Below are positions 34,378 to 45,703 of a stretch of 64,000 nt of DNA, piece after piece. Positions within the stretch are counted from its first letter, which is position 1. Each line of letters starts with the position of its first letter. The notes below the pieces were generated by a model that was not told the origin of the DNA, searched no databases, and saw nothing but the letters and a program-made list of their open reading frames with translations. Source of the DNA: Suillus spraguei (lineage: Eukaryota > Basidiomycota > Agaricomycetes > Boletales > Suillaceae). The stretch is taken from contig JABCPU010000004.1 of assembly GCA_016800925.1 (NCBI GenBank), forward strand, positions 558,001 through 622,000, given 5' to 3'. The position numbers and the translations under genes are program-made.

Positions 34378-35566
34378 AATTCGCAGGTTTCCTTCTGGCG
34401 CGGTTGCGACACTTGCTTAAGTCGGGCGTCGTGTTTAACGGTCTGTTGTGTATATGGCCTTCTAAGTCGCATGGTAGGACTTGTGAACTTGCTGAACAAC
34501 GCTGGGGTGGCGAATGATTTGGGTGGCGGTCGTATTCTGACTTCCATTACTTTGTCCCCTGTCCACCACTACAGGTCGTGATACAGGTCGTATGCAATCC
34601 CATTTTGCACTATATCCCCTAGACCATAATCCGCGTTATACCACTCGCTTAATGTAGTGGAAGACTTCGTCCGCTTTATTCGCACCTTCTAAGTCCATGC
34701 GTATTGTGGTGATGGTTTTATTTGATGTATTGCAGCCCATCATTTTGCCAGGTCCGTCTGATTATTCCTGGCCGACCACTTCCCAGTTGGATGTACTAAA
34801 TACACTTTGGGTACCCGGTACTAGTAGCTTCAAAAGGTCGACCAATTTTTGGTACAGCACTTTGAAATAAATTTCTCAAGATGGCCATGAGTCCAGACTC
34901 TTCCGCTGAGCTGCACAGTTAGTTCAACGTTACATTACATCAACCTTTCCCAACTCTTGTTCTGCTAATGCTACACCACGCCCCAAGCTTGTCGTGAGGT
35001 ATTATCTCACCTGGTGCGTATATCTGAACTGACACCGCGGTAGCACCGCACACATAGCAACGCTGTAAAGTTTAGGAGGTGTTTGCAAGGCAAGTACATC
35101 TCGTTCGAACTTTATTACCTTGCTGACTGGGCCATCAGCTCCTTTCTGTCATGAATCTGCACGCGATTTAATAGCGTATACCTGCTTCCCAAGCTCAAAT
35201 GCGTGCGTGCCTGGTTTCGTATGCCAGTGGAGTACTTCTTTCATGTTGATTTTATATCTACCAATGATGTGTGTGATAAGGCGAAAAAATCCATGAGGAA
35301 AAACAGCGTATCATCGGCTAGGATCAAGGCGACAATAACACTATCTCAGCAGCAACCCTACCTGCAAATCATCTGCGTGAGGTTACACCGGTATACGAAA
35401 ATGTTCATTTCTTGTGTAAGTCACTGTGAGGAAAAATGTGTAATGGGCTTACCGGCGACCCCCAAACGGGTGGCAAAAAACTCAATTATCTTTAGTAGCA
35501 TCACATTTACGTTTATGGTTTATTCCAAAGCAGAATCAATCATCAGCCCTTTCTTCGTCTGCATTC
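34378..35566. other. Intergenic, nothing recognised
   Basis: Nearly 1.2 kb without a supported gene. Short frames on both strands have no homology or splice pattern. No terminal repeats or tRNA seen. The right end should hold the promoter of the BCL7-like gene. Confidence 0.35.
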
Positions 35567-36329
35567 ATGTCCACTAGGCGGAGAATCGGTGTCAGCATCG
35601 CAACAACGGAGGCTGCAAGACGCCAACTCATGCAGCCAGTTGTTTGCTGGGAGAAAGTATGGACCGTTCCAGAGAATGCCGCTCCCAATTCTTCTGTGAA
35701 GATCTACAAGTGGGTGAAGACAGACAAAAAACAAGTAAGTAATCTGACCTATTGATAGAGTAACTTCGAAATTCTAGTCAAATTTAAAGCAATTTAGTGA
35801 CGATGAAGGAGAAGTGGATGAACCACTGGCGCCCCTTCCCGATGAGCCTGAAATAGTGGAAGGAGACGAAGAAATGGACCAGGACGAGCCAGTTATCCCT
35901 GTAGTTCCCGATGCAGAAGCACCTGTGGTGGACACGGAGACAAATTCAGTTAACCAGGAAATCCCGTCAGAACCCCAAACCAAACCATCCTCGCCAACAC
36001 CTCCTGCACTTTCGCTCCAAGCTACCGAACCTATGTCAGTCACAGAGGAGGTTGCAGATATGTTGGATGAGTCACTCAGAGCCCTCGATGGTCATGTGGA
36101 TATCGAAATCGGTGTACACGAAAACGTTAATCCTGAAGAAGTTGGAGACCTGGATATGGCAGTGCTCGGCCCTGATGGAACTGCATTTGAAGGCGTTCAT
36201 GACCTCAGTCAAATGGAAAGCGACGAGGCATTATTGGGTGTACCTCTCATGGATCATACAGTTGATCCATTTGCCGTAAATCTAAATGACGACGAGTCTG
36301 TTGAGGGAACAGCTCCATTACCCCTCTGA
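35567..36329 (+). CDS. BCL7-like protein (possible SWI/SNF accessory subunit)
   Basis: The N-terminal block CWEKVWTVPENAAPNSSVKIY followed by KWVKTDKK matches the BCL7 N-terminal family (human [20 protein letters not shown]). In animals BCL7 proteins belong to BAF (SWI/SNF) chromatin remodellers. One intron (GTAAGT donor near 35735) leads to a long acidic tail with many Glu, Asp and Pro, and repeated patterns such as PVIPVVPDAEAPVVD. About 240 residues; the stop is at 36329. The chromatin role in this fungus is inferred only from the N-terminal domain. Confidence 0.75.
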
Positions 36330-36793
36330 TTGCACCAGGTATAATTCCATGCGGTGTTATATTTTTGAAACTGACTCATCCTATAGTTCAATACTTCGTC
36401 AATTGTTGCTCATGTGCAAACTACTAGTCGCTTCTTGTTACAACGATAGATCGGTTGTTCTCCTCGCTGAAGACCCTGGAACCGTTCTTCCGCTCCCGAA
36501 ATTGACGTAGTATCCCCTATACTGCTGCTCGTATAGGAGCAGTCGAGGTTTATATTCTTGTCGTACTTAGGAGGGGGTTGTACTATGGATGTCGGTATTC
36601 GAACGAAGCGGTGCAGTGTACTCTATCGTACTTTCTGATCTCCTTAGACGCTTACTTCTACCCTCAAGCTAAGTTTGGATTCTCTTGCTCATCAAATGCC
36701 CAGCTCAAGGGCGGCCGTAGTAACTACGTGGCCTAAGGACTCTATTCGATCACCAATCACTACATAAGTGACTGACATCGCCTGCCTAACATA
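36330..36793. other. Intergenic, no gene seen
   Basis: About 460 bases between the BCL7-like stop and the hydrolase pseudogene. No coding signal. Confidence 0.3.
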
Positions 36794-38053
36794 GGGGACA
36801 CATTACAGTGTCCCGGATCCTCGCAAATTTTGCAACACCCATTTTTACAGTTACAAAATTCGTCCTTGCCTTCATATCACCGGGCCCTGTCGCCGACTTT
36901 CGTTGGATTACTGCTCGCGATTCTCCACATACGCCAATGGAATTGAGAATTAGAACTAACGTTCTTCTGGATAACTATCACAGTTCATCTTTTACTTATT
37001 ACTTCGCTACTGATGTTCCGTTAAGCTCGTCACAATCAACTGTTGCATTTGGAGTCATGTATGCTATAAGCATTATTGTAACACTTTATGTCGATACCCG
37101 ACTCAGTCGCGACTCCAAACATGGGTTCAAATCAATTTGTATGGCGTGGAATGCTCTATCGCGGGTCTCTCCTGCTGGGAGACTTTTGAACTGGAATCTA
37201 ATCACTATGTCTGTATGAGTCTACGATCCAACAGGTAGTTACGAAATCTCCCTAGCACTAGGGGCTCTGCTTGTCACACTCACCCTTCCCTTTTTACATG
37301 CCAATCTACCCGTACGGATTGAAGTTTCACCACTGGGCGTTGCCTGTGCTTTCCCAGCTGTTTGCGAAGGTCGATACCCAGCTCTTGGTGACAAGTTCAT
37401 CACAGACCAGAAAATTAACTTCGCAGACCCAAATAATTCTGTGCCTGAAAGTACGGTTAGTGTTCAACAGTCAGGAGGAGGGAAGTTGCATTCGAGGATA
37501 TGCACAAGGATGTCATTGAGATTGCGTTTGAGGATCGTCCCTCAAGATCTGCCAAACCCGGTGGATCTCGCATGAGGCGTAATGCGCTGGCGCTCGTTCA
37601 TCGCAAACAAAAAGGATGAGGAGGTTGCCCAATGGTCCTTCTGTCTGAACACGATCTTACCGGCCATCTAATGAAATTGGCAGCATGTTGACGGCGATGG
37701 GAGTCAGGGGTCTCGCACGATTGGTCTGCCGTACTTCCCTTGCACTAAGGGAGGATTGTCATTAGCAAAATAGATGCACTTGCAGCTTTCTTGCTGGGGA
37801 TCATGGGTGGAGGCTTGGTGGCCAGGTACCTGTTAGAGTTTGGTATTTCGCCCTTCGTCATCGTTCGTTGTTCGGATAGTCCCGACTACCCATGTCGTAG
37901 ACACTTGATACAGCGCCGTTCTCCAGCTCTAACAGTACCTGCCAACACTAGCATTCAGATTCCATCCAGTCCTGGACGGCAGAATCAGAAGGATCCATCA
38001 ATATACCGACATTGACGTTGCAGGGCCTGGAGAAAGGCAGAGCTTACTGTACT
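36794..38053 (+). pseudogene. Dead tandem copy of the carbon-nitrogen hydrolase (Lnt-like) gene
   Basis: This stretch parallels the intact gene at 38874-40665. Its first codons (ATAGGGGACACATTACAG) match the intact start ATGGGGGACACTCTACAG except that the ATG has become ATA. Shared pieces include a membrane block with LYVDTRLSR against FYVDIRLNR, SPAGRLLNWN against SPVGRLLNWS, LVTLTLPFLHANLP against LVALTLPSLHVNLP, and SPLGVACAF against SPLGVACAL. A late block has MGGGLVARYL against MGGSLVTRHL, and the end is near 38050 (GGAGAAAGGCAGAGC). Several frameshifts and large internal deletions remove the middle membrane region and most of the catalytic domain. It is an old tandem duplicate that has decayed. 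Confidence 0.8.
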
Positions 38054-38873
38054 AACCGTTTCTGCGCTGCATTGAAAATACTTGTTCGATTTTTCTTGGT
38101 CCTGTCTGAACGTTTCTTGTACACGTTTGCCGATAATCTATAGGAAAGCACTGACATCAACGGCTCATCATTAATGCTTGTGCGCACGCAACATATGCGT
38201 TAATTGCAATGCATTGCGAAACTCAGTGATCTGCAAGTGCAGATGAAATCTGCTAATATTACGGCAAAGAAAGAACGGCAGACACAGACAATAAGAGCTG
38301 ACAACCGGGGGTTTCGTGGAGGCACTTTACGGATGAGACCCTACAAGACAGGGTCCTTGGATAATTCACCGTATAGGTGTTCATTCATCTCCCGAAAGGA
38401 AGTGTGGGCGGGTCTGACGTGGATGACGTTGAGGTCCTCGAGAGTCGACAACGCCCAAAATTAAAATTTTTACAGCTGCGATAACAATCAGCCTTGTTTG
38501 GTTTTCATCAAGCTTTCATTCAAAGTTTGCCTACAATGACAGTACCGTACTGTGGTCATCATTGATAGTAAATGCCGATAAACGATCTTGCACGATTTCC
38601 GTCAGGGACTGGGTAGAATGCCACCGGCGTGGTGGACATCAGCGTACCCACTGATCAGGAACACATTGAGTCTGTTGTTCCCCTGGGAGTGTCGAGCAGC
38701 ATTGTCAAAATTTGATGTTGATTCCAACGTTGGTCAACCTACTTTTTAGAGTCCGAGCTTTAGTACCATTTCAAGCCAAGCTTCTTGTTTTCATCATATA
38801 AAACTCGCCCGCAGTGCTCGCCCGGTCTTTCACGGGCTCACCCAACAACCATTGCCATCGCCTAATATACATC
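38054..38873. other. Intergenic between dead and live hydrolase copies
   Basis: About 820 bases with no supported gene. It contains the promoter of the intact copy. Confidence 0.35.
38797..38803 (+). promoter_or_regulatory. TATA-like element upstream of the carbon-nitrogen hydrolase
   Basis: The sequence TATAAAA lies 70 bases before the ATG at 38874, a plausible TATA-box distance for a fungal gene with a short 5' UTR. It is a sequence match only. Confidence 0.35.
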
Positions 38874-40665
38874 ATGGGGGACACTCTACAGTCCATCATC
38901 CTTGCCAGAAACCCCACCTTAATCTTTGGGGCTAGCGAGTTTCTGCTCGCATTACTATCTCTCACTCCGACCCCGACATTTGTGCCACTGGTACTCCTCT
39001 TAACTGTTCTGCGCGTACATGGGATGCGCATCGCATGCCGAAGCACGCGAGTATTAGAACTAATGTGCTCTTGGGTAGCTGTAACGGCGGGCGCGTCCTT
39101 GGCACATTACTCTTCCGCAACAAATGCCTTATCAAGTACGCCACAGGCATTTGCTGCGGTTGCAGTTATGTCTGCCATAACATACGTCTTAGCGATTGTA
39201 CCATTTTATGTAGACATCCGCCTCAATCGCAAATTCCAAACTGTCTGGGCCCAAGTCACGTTTTTGCCCGTCGTATGGGCGACCACATGGGCTATTGTAT
39301 CCCACATCTCCCCCGTGGGGAGACTCCTCAATTGGAGTCCAGTTTCCTCCTCCCATCCTTTTGGTTGGCTATTGCCCTATACAGGGCCAATGGGCATCGA
39401 CTGGGCCGTCGGTGCCTGTGCGGCTCTGTCTTCGGAAGTCGCAGCTGCCTGGCTAATGGGCACTGACAGCGATGAGCAGCTGGTTCACCTTTCTACTTCA
39501 TCCGGTGAAGCGCGATCCAACAGGCGTTCGCAGAGTCTTCTCACTTTAGGAACACTCCTTGTCGCACTCACCCTTCCGTCTTTACATGTCAATCTACCAG
39601 CTCGGACTGACACAATTTTTGATACTTCACCACTGGGTGTTGCCTGCGCCCTCCCACCCGTTCGCAAAGGTTCACACCCAACTCTCAGCGATTTCATTAC
39701 CGAGACCAAAAAATTAACATCGCAGGCCAAGGTAGTTCTTTGGCCTGAAAGCGCGGTAGTGTTCAATAATCAGGGAGAGAGGGAGGTCGCATTCGAAGAG
39801 TTGCGCAAGAATATCCAAAAATCTGTTATCGGAGTTGCCTTCGAGGAATTCCTGCCCGAAGATTCATCAAGCCCCGGTAGATCTCGCATGCGGCGTAACG
39901 GGCTTGCCCTTGTCCATGAAAGACAAAAGAAAGGCGAGGAAGTTGTTCAATACTACAAGCGTAACCTCGTACCATGTACGTACTATGTGAATGTGACCTT
40001 ACCGAGCGCCTAATAGTCGGACAGTCACAGAATCCTTTTCAGCCATTCCTTCGACCGACCCTCCGGCCATATACGACTTCGAGCTTGGCCCTCCAAAATG
40101 GGCGACGAGACCCGAATGGTCCTCGACGCCTAATCATACCCGCCCAGTTACTATCACATCCTCCATTTGTCTTGATTTCGCGTTCCCATCAGCGTTTAGT
40201 GCGCTCCACTCTAGACCAGCTTTGATCTTAGCACCAGCTCGCACGTGGGACTCCACTGTCGGTCTCGCGATGTGGGAGCAGGCAAAGTCGCGTGCGAACG
40301 AAATCGGGAGCATGGTGCTGTGGTGTGACGGAGGGGCAACGGGAGTCAGCGGTGTTGGAGGTGGGGGTATTTCGGAGATTATGCAACTTGGCTCCGGATC
40401 CTGGACTCGCACCATCAGCTTTCAGTTCCCCTTCGACCAAAGGAGGACCGTCTATGCCGTGGTTGGAGACTTCGGCGTGTTCATTTTGTTGGTCGCAATT
40501 ATGGGTGGAAGCTTAGTTACTCGGCATCTGCCGGCACTCTCCGGTAGCCGTTCGGTCCTGCAAGCTGTGCCGCTCTTGCGCCGTCTCCTCCCTGATAGAA
40601 AGAGGGATCAAGAGAGTCTGATTGGTGTTGAAGCGCCGGGAGAGAGGCAGAGCCTGCTGCATTGA
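38874..40665 (+). CDS. Membrane carbon-nitrogen hydrolase, apolipoprotein N-acyltransferase (Lnt)-like
   Basis: Two exons (38874-39975 and 40025-40665) give about 580 residues. The start MGDTLQSIILARNPTLIFGA is followed by five or six hydrophobic helices, then a nitrilase-fold domain. The family's Glu-Lys-Cys triad can be placed: VVLWPESAVVF (Glu), YYKRNLVPFTES (Lys) and ITSSICLDFAFPS (Cys). A last hydrophobic segment (YAVVGDFGVFILLVAIMGG) precedes the C terminus. Bacterial Lnt acylates lipoproteins. Basidiomycetes keep Lnt-like proteins whose substrate is not established to my knowledge; S. pombe has a dolichol-phosphate mannose synthase-linked Lnt-like protein. It is the intact member of a tandem pair. 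Confidence 0.85.
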
Positions 40666-42218
40666 TATCCTTTGCAGTATTGTAAATGGGCAATTCGTTT
40701 TTTTGTTTGTTTTTGCTCTGTGTACTTATAGCTAGTGTCTGTTACTGCTTATCACGAACACCATTCTTTATGTCAGCTGGTTTCTTTCCTCGCTCAGATG
40801 AAACAATGAAAATGATTGATTTCTCAGAGCTGAAACAGGAGATGCCCACAGCAAGGGACGATCATAATACTATTTCCCCCGTTCTGGTCCTAATTACTCC
40901 TCGCATACCTCTTGTCTGCGGTTATGTACATCCGATCATCGCAGCACACAACACCAAGGTCTCTGCCGACCTGGGTACCTTCAATTTGAATCGGATGTTT
41001 TGGGACTTGCTTCATTCTCCGACCTCGAGCCGCACGTTGCTAGATCTCCGCAGCCGCAAGGCGTGCCTGCAAAGCATCTACAGGGGTCATCCAATACGAG
41101 AAAGTCGCGCACTCCCTTTGTAAGAAGGGTTTCTGATATTGTTCCTGTAGATATGATCCGGATCCCGGACGTCTCATTGCGCCCAAGCATGTGTACGGGC
41201 GATGCTGGCTTCGAATATTCCAACTTATAGAAACCCTGAGCTTGCCATGAGCGAGTGGACGGTACAACGCACGATCACGAAGCCGCTGTAATCGTCACGC
41301 GACGTCCTGACGACATGAAACCGGGTTTCCGCGGTTTCGTAGTACGCAGTGCCGTTGTTGCAGATACTTGGAGGAGCAGAGGGGTTGGTGAAGAAGGCGT
41401 ACGTGAAAATAATGTCCGCTCAAGCTGAAATGTGGGCTCATCTCCGACGAACATATGACATGTTGGAGCTACTCGGACATTGAAGCAGCCGAGTGGGGGT
41501 TTAGATGGAGATCTCTACGAAGAATACATGATATCAGAAGTTGAAAACGCTGCTTTGCTCTGATCGAGGAGCGTGTCACGGTCCTAGAGCCAGATTGGTC
41601 GAAGCAGTCCGACAATTGAGACCGGCAAGTACTGCGTATTTGATCAGAACATATAAGAAGACGGGCTCTTTTTGTGTCATGACGGACTTACCGCCAGAGT
41701 TCAACGTCACCTATATTAAACCATCGTTTTTGACGATACCACGTACTAGTAATTTTCACCACGATCTACGGCAGCACGATGCATGAGACCTGACCGTTTG
41801 CCTTGTGATATCGAGAGAAAATATCATCAGTTGAGTATGAGAAACTATCGTGGTGCTGATAACAACAAGGCAAACGGTTGTAATGCTTCCAACAGCATGC
41901 GCAGCTCAAATCCAAAGGCTGTCTGGGGAGAGAACGACTTGAAGCTCTATGTAGGTGGCTTGGGCGTGTTTTTCCTGATCAAGATGCCCCATGGTTTTAT
42001 GTAAGTGCAAGAATGAAGATATCAAACCTATTTTGAGTCAAAATGAGCGCCCTGTGGAAACGGCGGAGAATAATGAATAGCTTATCAGAGGCAGTACTTG
42101 CTCATGACACTTCTAAAACATGATGTCCACGGGTGGTTGGTAGACGTGAGTGAGTTTCAGCGTAATAATCGTTGTAGATGATCTGAACGTAGCGGCTTAT
42201 GTAATACATTGATACCGA
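40666..42218. other. Unexplained stretch with coding-like fragments
   Basis: Short plus-strand pieces look protein-like but cannot be joined. Around 40690-41120 there is DFSELKQEMPTARDDHN... . Around 41265-41430 PDDMKPGFRGFVVRSAVVAD runs into TWRSRGVGEEGV, which resembles the acetyl-CoA loop (RxxGxG) of GNAT acetyltransferases. A neighbouring frame gives IMSAQAEMWAHLRRTYDMLE. Around 41600-41740 there is QLRPASTAYLIRTYKKTGSF. Stops and frame changes lie between them. This may be another decayed gene; I cannot name it with confidence. Confidence 0.25.
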
Positions 42219-45204
42219 ATGCCGATCGTATATACTGTAGCCTCGAGGCAGGTCATCGGAAAACTAACAAGTTTAACAGAAAACACGAGGATAAGGACTG
42301 GTGAGTAATTGAACCAGATGTAGCTTCTCTTTTGCACCTCTTAGTCGTCAGGAATCCACGTTACAATCACGCTGACACAGCGCCTGATTTTCTTCAAAGG
42401 TCACTCCTCCCAGCTCTATTCTCTTCTCCTCACAAGTCCATATCACAAGGACTTGGAGCAGATACAACGTCGCCATCAACTTACTTCCAGTCGAGACTAC
42501 CTCGCGGCCTTCGAGGGTCTTTGCGCAGCTCGGCTCATACTCTTGATCCAACTCGTTTACTCTCCCGCACTTTCAAAGGGCGAGGTAACCAAGGTCTCTT
42601 TTCAAAAAAGCATCCAGAGACTACCCCAGAGCAGGAGCAACAACCACAAGGTGAAGAACTTGAGGAATTTGAACTCGTAAATCGAGAAGATCTTCCAATT
42701 CATCTCGACGACGAGTCTCTAGCTTGTCCTAATCCAGAACCTTCCACCGGGGAAACGTGCAAGCCCTCTGATTCATCAACCACTACTAAACAACCATCAC
42801 ATTCACGTACAAAATCCGCTTTATATCGCCTTAAAAACTTATCCAAGGCGTCCCTTCACTTGTCGGCTTTCAATTCCGGTCGGCAAACAGTCCAGTCTAA
42901 TCGGGCGGCGGAAGTCTCCGACATTTATCTTGCATTCCCAAGACCTCCAACTCATATACCTACTCCGATCGCTTCGGCCTACGCAACATCCTCACTTGCG
43001 AGCTCGACACTTGTCACTGCCAATCAGGAACTCGACGACACTTGTTCTACCCTTCGTGTCACCCCTCCATTTACAAACGAGTTCATTCTTCGCGGTCCTC
43101 CTCTCGTTGACTCACCTTCCGACTTTGACGCACATCCAGAACTTTCTAGCAATCCGACTCAGACATTTGAGCCATTTACGTCTACTCCTGCGCTTGACTT
43201 TGACGTCAGAAGCAGTCGTAAATATACTGGTTCGTTGAAGCGCTTTAGGTCTTTATCAAGGTTACTGCACGGTCCTTTCAACTCTCACACTTCGGAAATT
43301 TCGTCCGGTGATACCATTAGAAGGAAGAGAGCGTCAAGCAAAGCAACCTCACTATCCCTTTCTGTTCAGTCTGCATTCACAGAACCCCTGCATTCTTCCC
43401 CTTCGAATCTTGTTATTGAGCCTGACTCTTCAAACCCTTCTGAGGCCGCACTTCTCGTTTTAGCTCGCAAGGCAGCTATAGCAGGTGAATCATCATCACC
43501 AGCACCCCTTCCAATCCCACCGCCTGCCAGTGACGCCTTACATTCAGAGCAGGTCGCGAAACCATTTCCTCCCATTATCAATCACGCGTGCGTTGATCCA
43601 TCAGAGTTTACTGCGTCACCATCACCATTCGCCACCAGCTCGTTTCTCAGCCCATCATCACGTACATCATTCATTCCACCATCCCCTTCTTGGCTCAGTC
43701 GAAACGTACAGAACCGTGATCTGTTCGACTATCGCACCATCTTTCCACCTTCAAGGATATCTCTCCTGACAGACTCGGAGCACTTGAAAATTCCGGAGAT
43801 TAGCACATATTTCACCTCTGCACTTTTTGCTCCCGACTCCCCTAGACCCTTACCCGTTCCGATACCTTTTCTTCCAGTTCCCCCACCACATCCTCTTTAC
43901 GCTCCCGCATCACCTTACAAGCCTGTTCTCCAGCGAGTAGTCACCGATATTTATTTGGAGACACCTGAAGTAGATCGGGACTCACTTGCAACTCCGCGTT
44001 CCATTGCAGAATCCTCTTCCACTGATTCCGGCAGTTCAAGCATAATATCAAGTTCTGCTTTTGTATCGGCGCATCCCTCACCTTCCGCGGCACTCTACCA
44101 TCGATTATCGACGATCAGCCGTATCAGTACAGAGCGTCATCGCCAATCAATCGCTACCCGGAAGACTCGTCTGAATAGTGCTGGTTCTAGACGTTTGTCA
44201 TCCAAGGAGAATAGACAGTCTCTGAATCCTCTTTTCAAGGCAAGGGATCTCTTATTTCCTCTTAGGCATCTCGCTGATTCCGATCGCCCGAATTCACAGG
44301 AGTTATCTCAATCACCCTCTTCCCGAAAACATTTCTCACCCTCATCCAACACTCTCAATCTTAGCGTCCCTACTTCTCTTTCCCCACTCCCATCGTATGT
44401 CGTCATGTGACACCTGAAACGTTCTGGCTGACCTTCGTTCTGATCAAGCGAAAACTCTCTCAATTTACACGCTATCTTCACCCCTTCTTCTCAAGCACAA
44501 GACTCTGTCCCACTTGATTCGATACCTTTGCCAAAGGATCTTACCACACTACTTGAAACTTTACGTCTTGAAACTAGTCCTCCTAATCGTCGAGTAATGG
44601 ATTACACAGCGAAGAACACTGAGCACGTAGATTTTGGTGGAGAAGTGGACTACTCTGGACACCAGTGGTTCCAGGAACCGCCCCCGAGACCAGAGGTACG
44701 TCCTTACCGCCACCACCACCACTCAAGTCAGACACTAACGCCTCATGCAGCCTCAGCCTGTGGTCGAACCATACATCCCAGAACAAAGCGTCATTATGCA
44801 AAACGAAGCATTCGGCTTTGCACTAGGGGCAGCGCCCAACGTTCTCTATGGTCGTTACAAGCAATATGGCCAAGTAAGTTACCGTCCCCTCCAAACCCCA
44901 ACCCAGTACTCACGCACAAGAACAGTTAGGTGTACTAGCATGGTGTTCCGAATTCGGAGAACTGATCGACAGCTTGAAAGAGCTAGGGTTCCGGGGCAAC
45001 ATGTTCGTCACAACACGCACGCAAGCTCTACGTACCTGCGAAGAAATTCTCAAACTCAAACTCGATATCGAGATGCAGATCATCCTCATGTACCTCTCAT
45101 CGCAAGTTGCGCGGTTGCGTCGCTTCCTCGATGGAGAACGCCAATGGGACGATTACCCGGCGCCAAAGTTCCCGTTGGACTATCGGCAGTATGGTCCCTC
45201 GTAA
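42219..45204 (+). CDS. Large Ser/Pro-rich protein with a conserved-looking C-terminal domain, unknown function
   Basis: The long frame beginning near 42332 has no early ATG. A 49-nt intron (donor GTGAGT after 42300) connects it in frame to an upstream exon starting MPIVYTVASRQVIGKL at 42219. The central ~690 residues are disordered and Ser/Pro-rich (repeated SPSP, SSSS, PPPHP motifs). After an intron at ~44395-44450 the frame continues PKDLTTLLETLRLETSPPN. Two further introns give an ordered C-terminal part: NEAFGFALGAAPNVLYGRYK, LGVLAWCSEFGELIDSLKEL, MQIILMYLSSQVARLRRFLD, ending DYRQYGPS at 45204. That C-terminal ~130 residues looks like a folded helical domain. I do not recognise the family. 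Total about 870 residues. Confidence 0.7.
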
Positions 45205-45703
45205 TGAAACAATGAACTTTGTACACTTTTCTATTGCTTTACTTACTTTTACTTACTTTTGCTGTTTTTTTTTTTCAATGCTTGGATTGCGGCATGTTTC
45301 GTTTGTTGGTTTGGCTCATGTGCATAATGATCACATCAAGCTCTCTCATAATCGCACTTTGCATATCTCCTGTATCGGGCTCAAAGCGAATTGTACTTAT
45401 AGCGAAATTCGATCATTTTCATACTTTGTAAAGAGTGAGGGAATCGTGATTGCAAATAGTAGTCAAAGCATTGCGCTCAATTAATCGAGCTGTACATAAA
45501 ATGTCTCCAGTCCAAATCAATAATAAGTGACTAGTGAAACAAAGTAAATCGAAAAAAGCGTCTGCCTGATCACAAAGCCCGGAAGGACTGAAAAAAGAAA
45601 AAAGAAATTGCGGTATGAATATGAATTAGTACTTGTAACTAAACGCTGAAATGTGCGATCGTGAGGCGTGTGGTATATCAATGTGAGGGCATGTCTGGGT
45701 AAG
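45205..45703. other. Intergenic (convergent 3' ends)
   Basis: About 500 bases between two converging stops; a 10-base T run near 45265 may lie in a 3' UTR. No gene seen. Confidence 0.35.

Noticed and set aside
34378..35566. Possible solo LTR or transposon in the largest gene-free gap.
   Set aside because: I found no terminal repeats, target-site duplication or transposase/reverse-transcriptase coding.
35203..35577. Open frame of about 124 codons upstream of the BCL7-like gene.
   Set aside because: No homology and no sensible splice link to the BCL7-like start; taken as chance or 5' UTR.
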